Source: Tolypothrix sp. PCC 7910 | GTDB taxonomy: Bacteria > Cyanobacteriota > Cyanobacteriia > Cyanobacteriales > Nostocaceae | Assembly (NCBI RefSeq): GCF_011769525.1 | Contig: NZ_CP050440.1 | Location: forward strand, 5,395,501 to 5,459,500 | Reading direction: 5' to 3' | DNA length: 64,000 nt | In this document: positions 53,630 through 61,939 of the stretch, piece after piece | Numbering within the stretch: the stretch's first letter is position 1 | Layout of the letters: every line of letters starts with the position of its first letter | Notes under the pieces: model-generated | Told to the model about the DNA's origin: nothing | The model's database searches: none | What the model saw: the letters and a program-made list of their open reading frames with translations, nothing else | Program-made: the position numbers and the translations under genes

Positions 53630-54865
53630 TTAACAACCGCGGAGGCGGGTTTTTTCGTAATACAGACGAACCAACTGCTTTTCTCTTTCTGGCTGAGGCA
53701 ATTTATGCACTTTCGCCACAGGTTTTAAGATTTCGGACTCGGAAATGCCAAAAACAGTTAATAAACCTTGTTCAGGCATAGTTAATAAGTTTTTCGCCAC
53801 CGACAGCATACAAATGTCAGTATTATCAAAATCTTTGTGATTTTTAATTTTGTCTTGAATTTGGTGAATTAATCCCAAGCCAACAAACTGAACAACTCGC
53901 AAAATAAAATCACTACGATACTCTAAAATTACTGGGAAAGCATTTAGGTAACCTCGAATTAAAGCCAATATTGAAGGCTGAATCACCTCCAAGGGTGTAA
54001 CCGCCAGATGCAAAGATTCTTCTAATTGTAAAGTAGGATCTACTACTAAACTATCAAGCCAAATCTCTAAATAGCTGGCTAATAATGTACCCAAATCAAA
54101 AGCGGGATCTCCCCAAGCGCAAGCTTCCCAGTCAATTAATCTTATCAGGCAATTATCAAGCTGCTGCCAACGAGAATGAACTAAAATATTGTTTAACTTC
54201 AAATCGTTATGAGTGAGACAGCAAGGATTCCATTCATAGGCTAAGTCTGCAATTGCTGACTCTAAACTTTCGTAACGCTGATATAGATTATAGAATTGCA
54301 GTGCTTGCGTGGGAACCCTACCAAAAATCTCTGGTGTAATCGGCTCTATACCTTGAGCTGGATTATAAAAGTGATAACGAAACTGTCCCGCAGGAGCAGT
54401 ATTCATAAAATCGCGATACTCTCGACCGTTGAAAGTAGCACGGTGCAAACCTGCTAAAGTTGTGCCAATAGCTGTAGCAATTTCATCGGCAAAAATATCA
54501 GTTTTTTGGTAAAAATGCCCTAGCTGTTCATAGTCACTCAAATATTTACGGACAAGGATAGAATTTTCCTCATCATAATGTAGTAATAATGATGCGATCG
54601 CAGAAATATTACCAATAACCGGAAACTGCTGTAGCAATTGGTGAAACAGCCACTCCTTGAAAAACTCTTGGGGAGTTCCTTCATGGTTATTGCTGACTTC
54701 TTGTTTAACCAGCAGTTTGCGATTATCTGCCAGACTCACTATTAAATTCAAATTCTTAGTTCTATCTGGTAACTCAGATTCGCTGGTTGCTCCATCTTCT
54801 GAGCTACACAGACCTGCATCTTGCAGATACTGGATAACATTTTGAGAAGACAGTGATAATACCAT
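53630..54865 (-). CDS. APH-fold phosphotransferase (aminoglycoside/choline kinase-like)
   Basis: 411 residues. The ATP-binding lysine is in KLLVKQEV (about 51-56). The catalytic loop is THNDLKLNNILV (about 218-229; H-N-D-x4-N) and the metal-binding loop is IDWEACAWGDPAFDLG (about 240-256). The family phosphorylates small hydroxylated molecules or, in RiPP clusters (TvaC, LxmK), Ser/Thr side chains of a precursor peptide. The HopA1-family gene follows on the same strand. No antibiotic-resistance context exists. A RiPP or peptide substrate is favoured by the pairing but unproven; no precursor gene was identified with confidence. Confidence 0.88.
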   Translation of the reverse strand: MVLSLSSQNVIQYLQDAGLCSSEDGATSESELPDRTKNLNLIVSLADNRKLLVKQEVSNNHEGTPQEFFKEWLFHQLLQQFPVIGNISAIASLLLHYDEENSILVRKYLSDYEQLGHFYQKTDIFADEIATAIGTTLAGLHRATFNGREYRDFMNTAPAGQFRYHFYNPAQGIEPITPEIFGRVPTQALQFYNLYQRYESLESAIADLAYEWNPCCLTHNDLKLNNILVHSRWQQLDNCLIRLIDWEACAWGDPAFDLGTLLASYLEIWLDSLVVDPTLQLEESLHLAVTPLEVIQPSILALIRGYLNAFPVILEYRSDFILRVVQFVGLGLIHQIQDKIKNHKDFDNTDICMLSVAKNLLTMPEQGLLTVFGISESEILKPVAKVHKLPQPEREKQLVRLYYEKTRLRGC

Positions 54866-56097
54866 GTATTATTATTTCCTAGTACGTAAAATTGCGGGAA
54901 GAATCACCTATCTCAGGATTACCTGAAATCTAGTATTTTTAGGTAGATAGCAACTAACGTATGAATATCTATAATTATTCGTACTATCTATTAATATCCC
55001 ATCTAAATTACAAAAATCTGCCAAAATGCCAATATATTATTTGCTGTTTCTTTACTATCACTTTACAGGTTGATAACTTAAATCGTGCAATCTTTACATT
55101 TATGAGCATAGCTACGTAGGTAGATTTTGATTTCTGCACTTGTGTCTTTTGATGTACACAGGTTTTTACCTTTTGGCAGCTTCAATAATAACCAATGACA
55201 TTATTAATACTGCAATCTTGTTATATTTAACTACGTAGTGCAGCTATCAACTGTATACATCAAGCTGGATATTTTGAGCATTGGCATTTGGTATTTATTC
55301 TCCTCATCCCCATTACCAATTACCAATTACTAATTGCCATTAGGAAAAACTCTGAGTAATAGATGGTGTTAGATGCTAAAAAGAGAGTTTTGGCGATAAT
55401 AAAAAACGGTATTGTACATCACATTTATTTGATGATTCACGCTTTTACTAATCTTCCAGACTCTTAACTTCTCAAAACCTGAGATTCAGCATTCATATTT
55501 TTATTTATCATCACTAAGCAAACAAAACCGGATATTTTAACTAAGTAAAAATTATTTTTTTTAGGGAAATTTTAATCTTTATTACCCAAATACACTGTAA
55601 ATTGTCGCTTTTATAACTGAATTTTTCAGCATTTATAGAAACACAGCACAGATTTTCCTGTGCGGTAAAGTTGGGTATGAATATATTTCGATGTCAAACT
55701 CAGATATCACAGCATTTTTAACAACTACCTGAGAATAAATGATGTTGTAGATCAATTGATTGAGGGGTATAACCCATCATTTATGATTTGCTCAAATTCC
55801 AGTGTGTTGTAACAACCTTAAACTATTAACCCGTAATTTATTTGTGTACGAATAACAAGACCCAGCTCGCACCTACAATGATGCGGCGTTAAACTTCTCT
55901 AGCCAATAATAGAACAAATATACTATATAATTACCTAGGGCATTGGGCATTGGGCATTGGGCATTGGGCATTGGGCATTGAGTAATGGGTAATGGGGATA
56001 TCTCCTTGTCCCCTTTTCCCCAAGCCCCTAGTCCCCAGTCCCCAGTCCCAAGTCCCCAGTCCCCAGTCCCAAGTCCCCAGTCCCCAGTCCCCAATCC
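54866..56097. other. Long intergenic region upstream of the APH kinase
   Basis: About 1.2 kb without a convincing gene. It holds repeated TACGTAG motifs (about 55112 and 55230), an inverted repeat ATAAATGATG / CATCATTTAT (55735-55744 and 55775-55784) with a palindromic ATCAATTGAT inside, and the tandem arrays at 55937-56099. Minus-strand mini-ORFs of about 33 codons (from about 55109) and 20 codons (55718-55780, ends SGSC) were examined as possible precursor peptides; neither has a good ribosome-binding site. Confidence 0.5.
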
Positions 56098-56099
56098 CT
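55937..56099. repeat. Dense tandem array GGGCATT and CCCCAGT
   Basis: Five or more GGGCATT units (55937-55979) and then about a dozen CCCCAGT/CCCAAGT units (56025-56099). The 73-codon minus-strand frame (TGDWGLG repeats) is a product of the repeat, not a gene. Confidence 0.9.
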
Positions 56100-56418
56100 A
56101 CTTCACACCCACCATTTGATTTACCATCAGTACTAATGCCAACATACCCAAAATAATCATTAAGCCGGAAGGCATAAACTTGCGGGTTTTAGCTAGCCGC
56201 AAGCTGAAGAAAACCACTAATGCAGCAGTAATAAAAGCTGCTAGGAACAAACCCCAGATTTGACCTTGTAATTGCAAAAAAGCAGCAAAAATGACTAATA
56301 AACCGCTAATACTACCACTTAGCAGGGAAATTTTACTACTTGCTTGAACATAGCCAATTATGCCGCCAATCAAAGCCAAAATACCATAGACAAATGCGGC
56401 AACTATACCTAATTCCAT
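56098..56418 (-). CDS. TMEM14-family small membrane protein
   Basis: 106 residues made almost entirely of four hydrophobic helices with Gly-rich turns: GIVAAFVYGILALIGGIIGYVQ, GSISGLLVIFAAFLQL, WGLFLAAFITAALVVFF, and GLMIILGMLALVLMV. The Gly/Ala pattern and KTRKFMPSGLM are TMEM14 features. Plant relatives (FAX1) export fatty acids from the plastid; the cyanobacterial protein may do similar lipid transport. The stop codon touches the tandem array. Confidence 0.9.
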   Translation of the reverse strand: MELGIVAAFVYGILALIGGIIGYVQASSKISLLSGSISGLLVIFAAFLQLQGQIWGLFLAAFITAALVVFFSLRLAKTRKFMPSGLMIILGMLALVLMVNQMVGVK

Positions 56419-56505
56419 TGTTAAAACCTATGTAGATTTTGATTTTGCGGCCGCGGTCGCCAGACAATTTACCATAGCTGTTGAAGCTCATCACCCAATT
56501 GATTG

Positions 56506-57861
56506 ATGGATAGTCAAGCGATGTTGTCTACCGGAAGCACTTCATCCTCTGCCAAAATTCAGTTCCTCCAGCGCCAAGCAGCCTCACTATTACTTTACCA
56601 ATCTGTTCTGCAAAGCGAAGTGGGGATTGCTTTTCTGGAGTTGTTGCAAGCGATACGATATACCGATGCCGATGGGCGAGGTTGCCTACAAGCCTACGGC
56701 AATTACTTTCACGCCTTGGCTGCGAGAAATCAAAATTGGGAAGATTACCTAATTACTCAAATTCTGATTGCGGAAAATCCCTTTACCAAGCTTGCTCAAC
56801 AGCAAGAATTTGAAGATATGCCCGTTGCATTAGTCGCCGCAGCACAGCATGATTTACACGTGTTGCAGAGTTTATATGAGTGCAGTAGCGCGGCTTTGAG
56901 TGAGTGGGTACAAATGGTAGCACATCTACCAGTTTCACCTGTCGTTTGGTACAAAGAGCAAGAGAAGGTCGAAGTTGAAAATAAGGCAATTGCGTCTTTT
57001 CACCATTCAAATAATTGGGCTGATGCAGTAGAAGATTTAGCAGCTTATTATCGCCAGTGTGGTACAGGTTTATTTGCAGAATATCGAGCTTTGCGCTGGC
57101 AAGGTGGTAACTTTGTGGGTATTAAGCATCCTGACCCTGTGAGACTGGGTATACTTGCAGGTTATGAGTCACAACGGGACGCTTTGTTAAAAAATACAGA
57201 ATTTTTATTGGCAGGGGAATCGGCACTGCACGTATTACTATATGGTAGTCGCGGTTCGGGAAAATCTTCTTTAGTCAAAGCTTTGTTAAATGAGTATAGC
57301 GATCGCAATCTCCGTTTAGTAGAAGTAACAAAATCAGAATTGCGAGACTTGCCGCTGATTGTAGAACAATTGCGGGGCGTGCCACAGAAATTTATTATTT
57401 TTGTCGATGACCTTTCCTTTGAAGAAGATGACGATGCTTTTAAAGCACTCAAGGTAGTGTTAGAAGGGAATTTAACTGCACGTCCTAAGAATGTAGTTGT
57501 CTACGCCACATCCAATCGCCGCCACTTGATTCGGGAGTTTTATACAGATAGGCCTGCGCCCAAAGATCACGAAGAAATTCATGTTTGGGATACGATGCAA
57601 GAGAAGCTTTCCTTTAGCGATCGCTTTGGTTTAACCTTGACCTTTGAGGGGGCAGATCAGAAAACATATTTAAAAATTGTCCGGCATTTAGCAGCACAAG
57701 CAGAAATTAATATTAGTCAAGAAGACTTGGAGTATCAAGCATTACAATGGGCTACTCGCCATAACGGTCGTTCTGGACGCACAGCAAGGCAATTTATTGA
57801 TTTCTTAAAAGCTGATTTAGCAGTTTTTGGTGCAAAAAATTATACAGCAGAGCCTGAATAG
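56506..57861 (+). CDS. DUF815 AAA-type ATPase
   Basis: 451 residues from the ATG at 56506 (later ATG at 56521 also possible). A helical N-terminal region of about 210 residues precedes an AAA module: ADPxxL-type KHPDPVRLGILAGYESQRDAL, Walker A YGSRGSGKSSLVKA (about 246-259), Walker B FIIFVDDLSFEEDD (about 296-309), sensor NVVVYATSNRRHLI (about 328-341). DUF815 proteins are found widely and have no settled function. The two genes that follow include a second ATPase; spacing (101 bases) permits an operon. Confidence 0.9.
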   Translation: MDSQAMLSTGSTSSSAKIQFLQRQAASLLLYQSVLQSEVGIAFLELLQAIRYTDADGRGCLQAYGNYFHALAARNQNWEDYLITQILIAENPFTKLAQQQEFEDMPVALVAAAQHDLHVLQSLYECSSAALSEWVQMVAHLPVSPVVWYKEQEKVEVENKAIASFHHSNNWADAVEDLAAYYRQCGTGLFAEYRALRWQGGNFVGIKHPDPVRLGILAGYESQRDALLKNTEFLLAGESALHVLLYGSRGSGKSSLVKALLNEYSDRNLRLVEVTKSELRDLPLIVEQLRGVPQKFIIFVDDLSFEEDDDAFKALKVVLEGNLTARPKNVVVYATSNRRHLIREFYTDRPAPKDHEEIHVWDTMQEKLSFSDRFGLTLTFEGADQKTYLKIVRHLAAQAEINISQEDLEYQALQWATRHNGRSGRTARQFIDFLKADLAVFGAKNYTAEPE

Positions 57862-57962
57862 TGTAATAGTAAATTGTTCATTTCAATCTATAGCTATTTC
57901 TAGAACCATGTTATGTGCAAATCTTCACAACCGCAGACTTCCCAGGGACAAAGTGAGGGATC

Positions 57963-59282
57963 ATGTCCTTAAAAAGTAATGAGTTTGACAAACTGACAAG
58001 GCTAAAAATAAGCAATATGCACTCAGCAGTATTAAGCAATCGATTATTTCTTGGAATAGTTGCCTTTAGTGTAAGTTTTGGTCTTAGTCTTGTCCCCAAC
58101 TGGGATTTTTCTAAAGCCTTTGTCACAGGCATCATTACTGTAATAGCTACCTATGCAGCCGCATTATCTGTAGATAAGCGGCGTAAAAGTCATGAAATGC
58201 TTATTTTAACTTCTCTGCGGAAGCGAATTAAAGAACAAGAGGAACTAAAGTCGCGAATTGCCAGAGAAATTCATCAAATTGAAGAACATCGCAATTCCTT
58301 ATATACAGAATCAAAACACTTACAAAATAAAGTAGCTGAATCTCGCAATCAACGGGATAGTATTCTACGAGAACTCAGCACTTTTGCGGGACAGAAAAAA
58401 CAGTTAGAAAGCGAAATTACTGTTCTTAGCACGGAAATTCATAACTTAGATCAAAATAAAGCAGAACTGAATCATTCTGTTTCTATGCTCACTGCAGAAA
58501 AACGCCGTCTTGAGTTAAACTGTAACGTTTCTCGCTCTGAAATTAATCAGTTACAGCATCAAATTAGCGAACTTCTACAAGAAAAGCAAGAAATAGAAAA
58601 TAATTTAACTCTTCTAGGTAGACTTAAACCTCAAATCGAAGAAAAACTCTACGAATTGCGAATTGAATTGCAAAATTTAGAAGTTGAGTTTAACCAAAAA
58701 AACCAATTACTTCTGAATAAATCAAATAGTAAAGAAAATATAGCATCTAGCTTGAACAATGTTCAAACTCAAATAGGAGAACATCAAGCAGAACTCCAGA
58801 AATTACAAGCACAAGTGTTCTTATTACAAGAAGAAAGAGACTTGTTGCAAAGCCAAGTTTGGGAATTACTCCAGCAACTTGAAACACTTAATCCCGAACC
58901 ATTAACAGATAAAAGTCACGAAGAAGGATTAGAATTGTTTCCTTTTACAGAATTAATTGAAACCATCGAAACAACAGAAATAAAAACTAGCACATCTGAG
59001 GCTTTATCTGAAGAGTGGATTCATTTCCTAGAGCAGCTACAAAACCATGAATTTGAGGTCATAAAAGCCCTATTAGCCCAAGAAAATACCCAAGCTACAA
59101 TTAAACAGATTGCCGAAGCAAATATTACGATGCCTAATCTATTAGTAGATTCCATCAATGGTAAAGCCAATGATACATTAGGCGAATTAATCATTAATAC
59201 AAATGTTGAACCAGCAGAAATTTATCCAGAATATATCAGTAATGTGAAAAAAATACTAGATAACTATCAAAAACATATGTGA
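57963..59282 (+). CDS. Membrane-anchored coiled-coil protein with TerB-C-like end
   Basis: 439 residues. Two hydrophobic segments at about 28-45 and 52-70 (VAFSVSFGLSLVPNWDFSKAF, then VTGIITVIATYAAALSV), then a coiled coil of about 240 residues (about 80-315, Gln/Glu/Leu heptads), then a globular end. That end (about 340-438: WIHFLEQLQNHEFEVIKALL, ITMPNLLVDSINGKANDTLGELII, ISNVKKIL) fits the TerB-C pattern. TerB-C domains accompany DUF2791 ATPases and helicases in putative stress or defence operons. The gene is followed by such an ATPase 197 bases away. Confidence 0.8.
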   Translation: MSLKSNEFDKLTRLKISNMHSAVLSNRLFLGIVAFSVSFGLSLVPNWDFSKAFVTGIITVIATYAAALSVDKRRKSHEMLILTSLRKRIKEQEELKSRIAREIHQIEEHRNSLYTESKHLQNKVAESRNQRDSILRELSTFAGQKKQLESEITVLSTEIHNLDQNKAELNHSVSMLTAEKRRLELNCNVSRSEINQLQHQISELLQEKQEIENNLTLLGRLKPQIEEKLYELRIELQNLEVEFNQKNQLLLNKSNSKENIASSLNNVQTQIGEHQAELQKLQAQVFLLQEERDLLQSQVWELLQQLETLNPEPLTDKSHEEGLELFPFTELIETIETTEIKTSTSEALSEEWIHFLEQLQNHEFEVIKALLAQENTQATIKQIAEANITMPNLLVDSINGKANDTLGELIINTNVEPAEIYPEYISNVKKILDNYQKHM

Positions 59283-59479
59283 TAGCTCCAAATAGTACGT
59301 TAAATTATTTATTTAACTGGCATTTTCATAAATGACATCGCATTTTTATAAGTAGATACTCTTCATCAAATTTATTAAAATATTCATACCATTGTAAAAT
59401 TATTATAAGGTATGGTATATACCTGACTTAACTTGCTGGCTATAAGCCTCTGCTTTCAAAATCAGGTGAGATCAACTAC

Positions 59480-60808
59480 ATGGCAAAGCTCAAACTCTCG
59501 AAAAAAATATCTACTGCTTTAATTAATTCCCTAGGCGCAGGAGTAGTACCCAGATTAGGAGTTGAACATATAGCAGTTGGTCGGGAACAAGAACTCAAAA
59601 GCCTATTACAGAATCTCGATGATATTGCAGAAGGGGTATCGGCATTTAGGTTTATAATTGGTAACTATGGTTCCGGAAAAAGCTTCATTCTACAATTGCT
59701 TCGCAGCCGTGCTATGGAACAAGGTTTTGTAGTAGCAGATGCAGATTTATCCTCAGAACGTCGTCTAGCCGGAAGCAACCATGAAGGCTTAGCAACCTAT
59801 CGCGAATTAATGAGCCGTCTCGCGACAAAAACTCGTCCCGATGGTGGTGCTTTAGTCTCAATTTTGGAAGGATGGATTAATAAAATCCAACAAGAAGTAG
59901 CTAAAGAAACTAGCTTATATCCGAATGATGAAGGCTTTGATGACAAAGTTGAGGAAAAAATTCGGGAAGTTGTTCAGTATATTGAAGATTTAGTCCACGG
60001 TTTTGATTTTGGCAGCGTCATTATTGCTTATTGGCGTGGTTATCGTTTGGATGATGATAATCTAAAAAATTCTGCCATGCGTTGGTTACGGGGAGAATTT
60101 ACCACCAAAATTGAAGCAAAAGCTGCTTTAGGTGTGCGTGTCATTATTGATGATGATAGTTGGTATGACTACATTAAACTATTAGCTAAATTTGTAGCGG
60201 AGATTGGTTATAAAGGGCTATTAGTTCTTGTTGATGAATCCGTACATTTATATCAAATATCTACTACAGTAACGCGGGAGAAAAATTATAATCGACTGCT
60301 TGCGATGTTTAACGACACCATGCAGTGCAAAGCCGAACATCTCGGTATTTTTATTGGTGGGACTACAAAATTTTTAGAAGACCAAAATCGGGGTTTATTT
60401 GCAGACCAAGCTTGGCGCAGGCGCACAAAAGAAAGCCGCTTTGTCACTCAAGCTGGCGTGCAAGAATATTCAGGCCCGGTTATCAGGCTCAATCCTTTAA
60501 GCAAAGAAGAGATACTCACGCTATTACAACGCATAAATGAGATTCATGCTCAAAATTTTGGTTATGAAAAGACTTTGAGTAATCCTGAGTTAAATGAATT
60601 TGTCAAAGAAATTGTTAATCGTCTAGGCGCAGAAGCTTTGCTGACACCAGGAGAGATTGTCAGAGATTTTATTAGTGTATTGAATATTCTGCATCACAAC
60701 CCCAAAATGCTATTTTCTCAATTGATTCATGACTCTAAATTTAAACCCACGATTGCGGGAAAAGATGCAAGTCTGGATGAGGATAATGCAGCAGAATTTA
60801 GTTTGTAA
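59480..60808 (+). CDS. DUF2791 (BREX-type/TerY-associated) P-loop ATPase
   Basis: 442 residues. N-terminal GVVPRLGVEHIAVGREQELKSLL, Walker A IGNYGSGKSFILQLL (about 60-74), Walker B GLLVLVDESVHLYQ (about 246-259), FIGGTTKFLED, and the C-terminal LTPGEIVRDFISVLNIL typical of DUF2791. Related ATPases are BrxC/D-like members of BREX and partners of TerB-C proteins with a DEAD helicase. Here the TerB-C partner is upstream, but no helicase or methylase follows in the 1.1 kb after it. Confidence 0.87.
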   Translation: MAKLKLSKKISTALINSLGAGVVPRLGVEHIAVGREQELKSLLQNLDDIAEGVSAFRFIIGNYGSGKSFILQLLRSRAMEQGFVVADADLSSERRLAGSNHEGLATYRELMSRLATKTRPDGGALVSILEGWINKIQQEVAKETSLYPNDEGFDDKVEEKIREVVQYIEDLVHGFDFGSVIIAYWRGYRLDDDNLKNSAMRWLRGEFTTKIEAKAALGVRVIIDDDSWYDYIKLLAKFVAEIGYKGLLVLVDESVHLYQISTTVTREKNYNRLLAMFNDTMQCKAEHLGIFIGGTTKFLEDQNRGLFADQAWRRRTKESRFVTQAGVQEYSGPVIRLNPLSKEEILTLLQRINEIHAQNFGYEKTLSNPELNEFVKEIVNRLGAEALLTPGEIVRDFISVLNILHHNPKMLFSQLIHDSKFKPTIAGKDASLDEDNAAEFSL

Positions 60809-61443
60809 TTTTCAATTTGTAGTGGATTAGATTTCTAGTTAAAACAGCGCTAAAGCGCAACTAGGAACATTTTTTCATACAACATTTTAGCTGTGTCAAT
60901 CCAGTAGGGTATTTTACGCTGTAGGCTAACACACTATCTTGTATCATATTTAGCCGCACATTATATTTAGGTTTGGTTTCCTTAGTCCAACCTAAATCGC
61001 GCAGGCTTAATTTTCTCTAATGTTTCGTGGGATAATTCCACCAGCTTCATCTTTAATTCAGGCTAGCCAGCAGTTATTAAGGAGTATTCTCTAGTTGAGA
61101 CCGATCAAGGCTTTAACAATTAAAAAATTGGTAAATCTAGATATTTACATTTACTAGCAAGTTACCTTACACACTCTCTAAAGCAACATAATATCCGATA
61201 ATTTACGGAGAGAGAATTTATTAACAGCGTTTTTCTCAATCAGCAATTATAGAACTAACTTAGGACAGTTTTGCGTAAATCCGTAGCGGTTTCCAAAACA
61301 GAGTAACGCCAGGTATTTTTTAATTTAATCTGCCACGAATTTAGATAATTTAGTTCTTAACTAAGCTATTGATCAATTAAATTCTGGCTTAACCTCTAAT
61401 AAATTCTCTCTTGTACTGAAATCTCGCTCATAGATGCCAAAAC
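60809..61443. other. Intergenic region after the DUF2791 gene
   Basis: About 635 AT-rich bases. Contains a degenerate TTTTACGCTGTAGGCTAACAC repeat (about 60912-60932). No ORF seen on either strand; no tRNA. Confidence 0.4.
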
Positions 61444-61578
61444 TTATCCTTGAGAACGTTTAAGCGAACCATCAGCATATAGCTCTAGTGGCACTAGTTG
61501 CAGCTTTCCATTAACTTTTACTTGAGAGTAAACTACTTTTACTAGGGGAGCATTATTTTGGTTATAACGTACAGACAT
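61444..61578 (-). CDS. Small hypothetical protein (44 aa)
   Basis: ATG at 61578 with GAGGTTAGGG 6-15 bases upstream. The 44-residue product starts MSVRYNQNNAPLVKVVYSQ and continues to VPLELYADGSLKRSQG. It looks like a single beta-rich domain fragment of a conserved small protein. Amino-acid use is normal and the stop is clean. No family recognised. Confidence 0.6.
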   Translation of the reverse strand: MSVRYNQNNAPLVKVVYSQVKVNGKLQLVPLELYADGSLKRSQG

Positions 61579-61939
61579 AATTCCCTAACCTCTTGATAAA
61601 CTTATAATCTTTTGAAGTTATATTACCCATAATCTACTCAATTTATGCCTGAGTAGTATTGCTTCTTCTGTATGATTATTTATCCTACTTTGGAATTAAT
61701 AATACTGGTTAAAGATAGATACAAGTATGTCTTGGTGAAGATAAAGATTTAAAAAATATTTTCAGTACTATCTACGGGAAAATTCTGTCACAAGATGGTT
61801 AACAACAGATGATCATCAGAAACTTATACCGTCCTCATCTGTAATATCATTGCTAATAACAGAACTCGATCTGGCTTGGCTCACATCTTTAACTTCACAG
61901 TCACAGGGTTGATTTTTGCAAGTTGCGCCTACTAAAACC
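61579..61939. other. Divergent intergenic region before the GH15-like gene
   Basis: About 360 AT-rich bases. It holds the promoters of the 44-aa gene and of the downstream gene; a GTTATTAGCAATGATATTACAGA-like region (about 61840) forms part of it. No further feature. Confidence 0.4.

Noticed and set aside
53630-54865. Antibiotic-resistance aminoglycoside phosphotransferase
   Set aside because: The fold is APH, but sequence outside the motifs and the HopA1 neighbour do not fit a resistance enzyme.
55873-56094. 73-codon minus-strand ORF with TGDWGLG repeats
   Set aside because: It is the translation of the CCCCAGT tandem array; no start context, no family, and the same units occur in many non-coding places.
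55937-56099. Repeat array resembling a CRISPR
   Set aside because: Units are 7 bases and directly adjacent, with no spacers of equal length and no cas genes in the window.
59480-60808. Full BREX defence locus
   Set aside because: Only one BREX-like ATPase is present; no PglX methylase, PglZ phosphatase, BrxA/B or Lon-like gene was found in the window.
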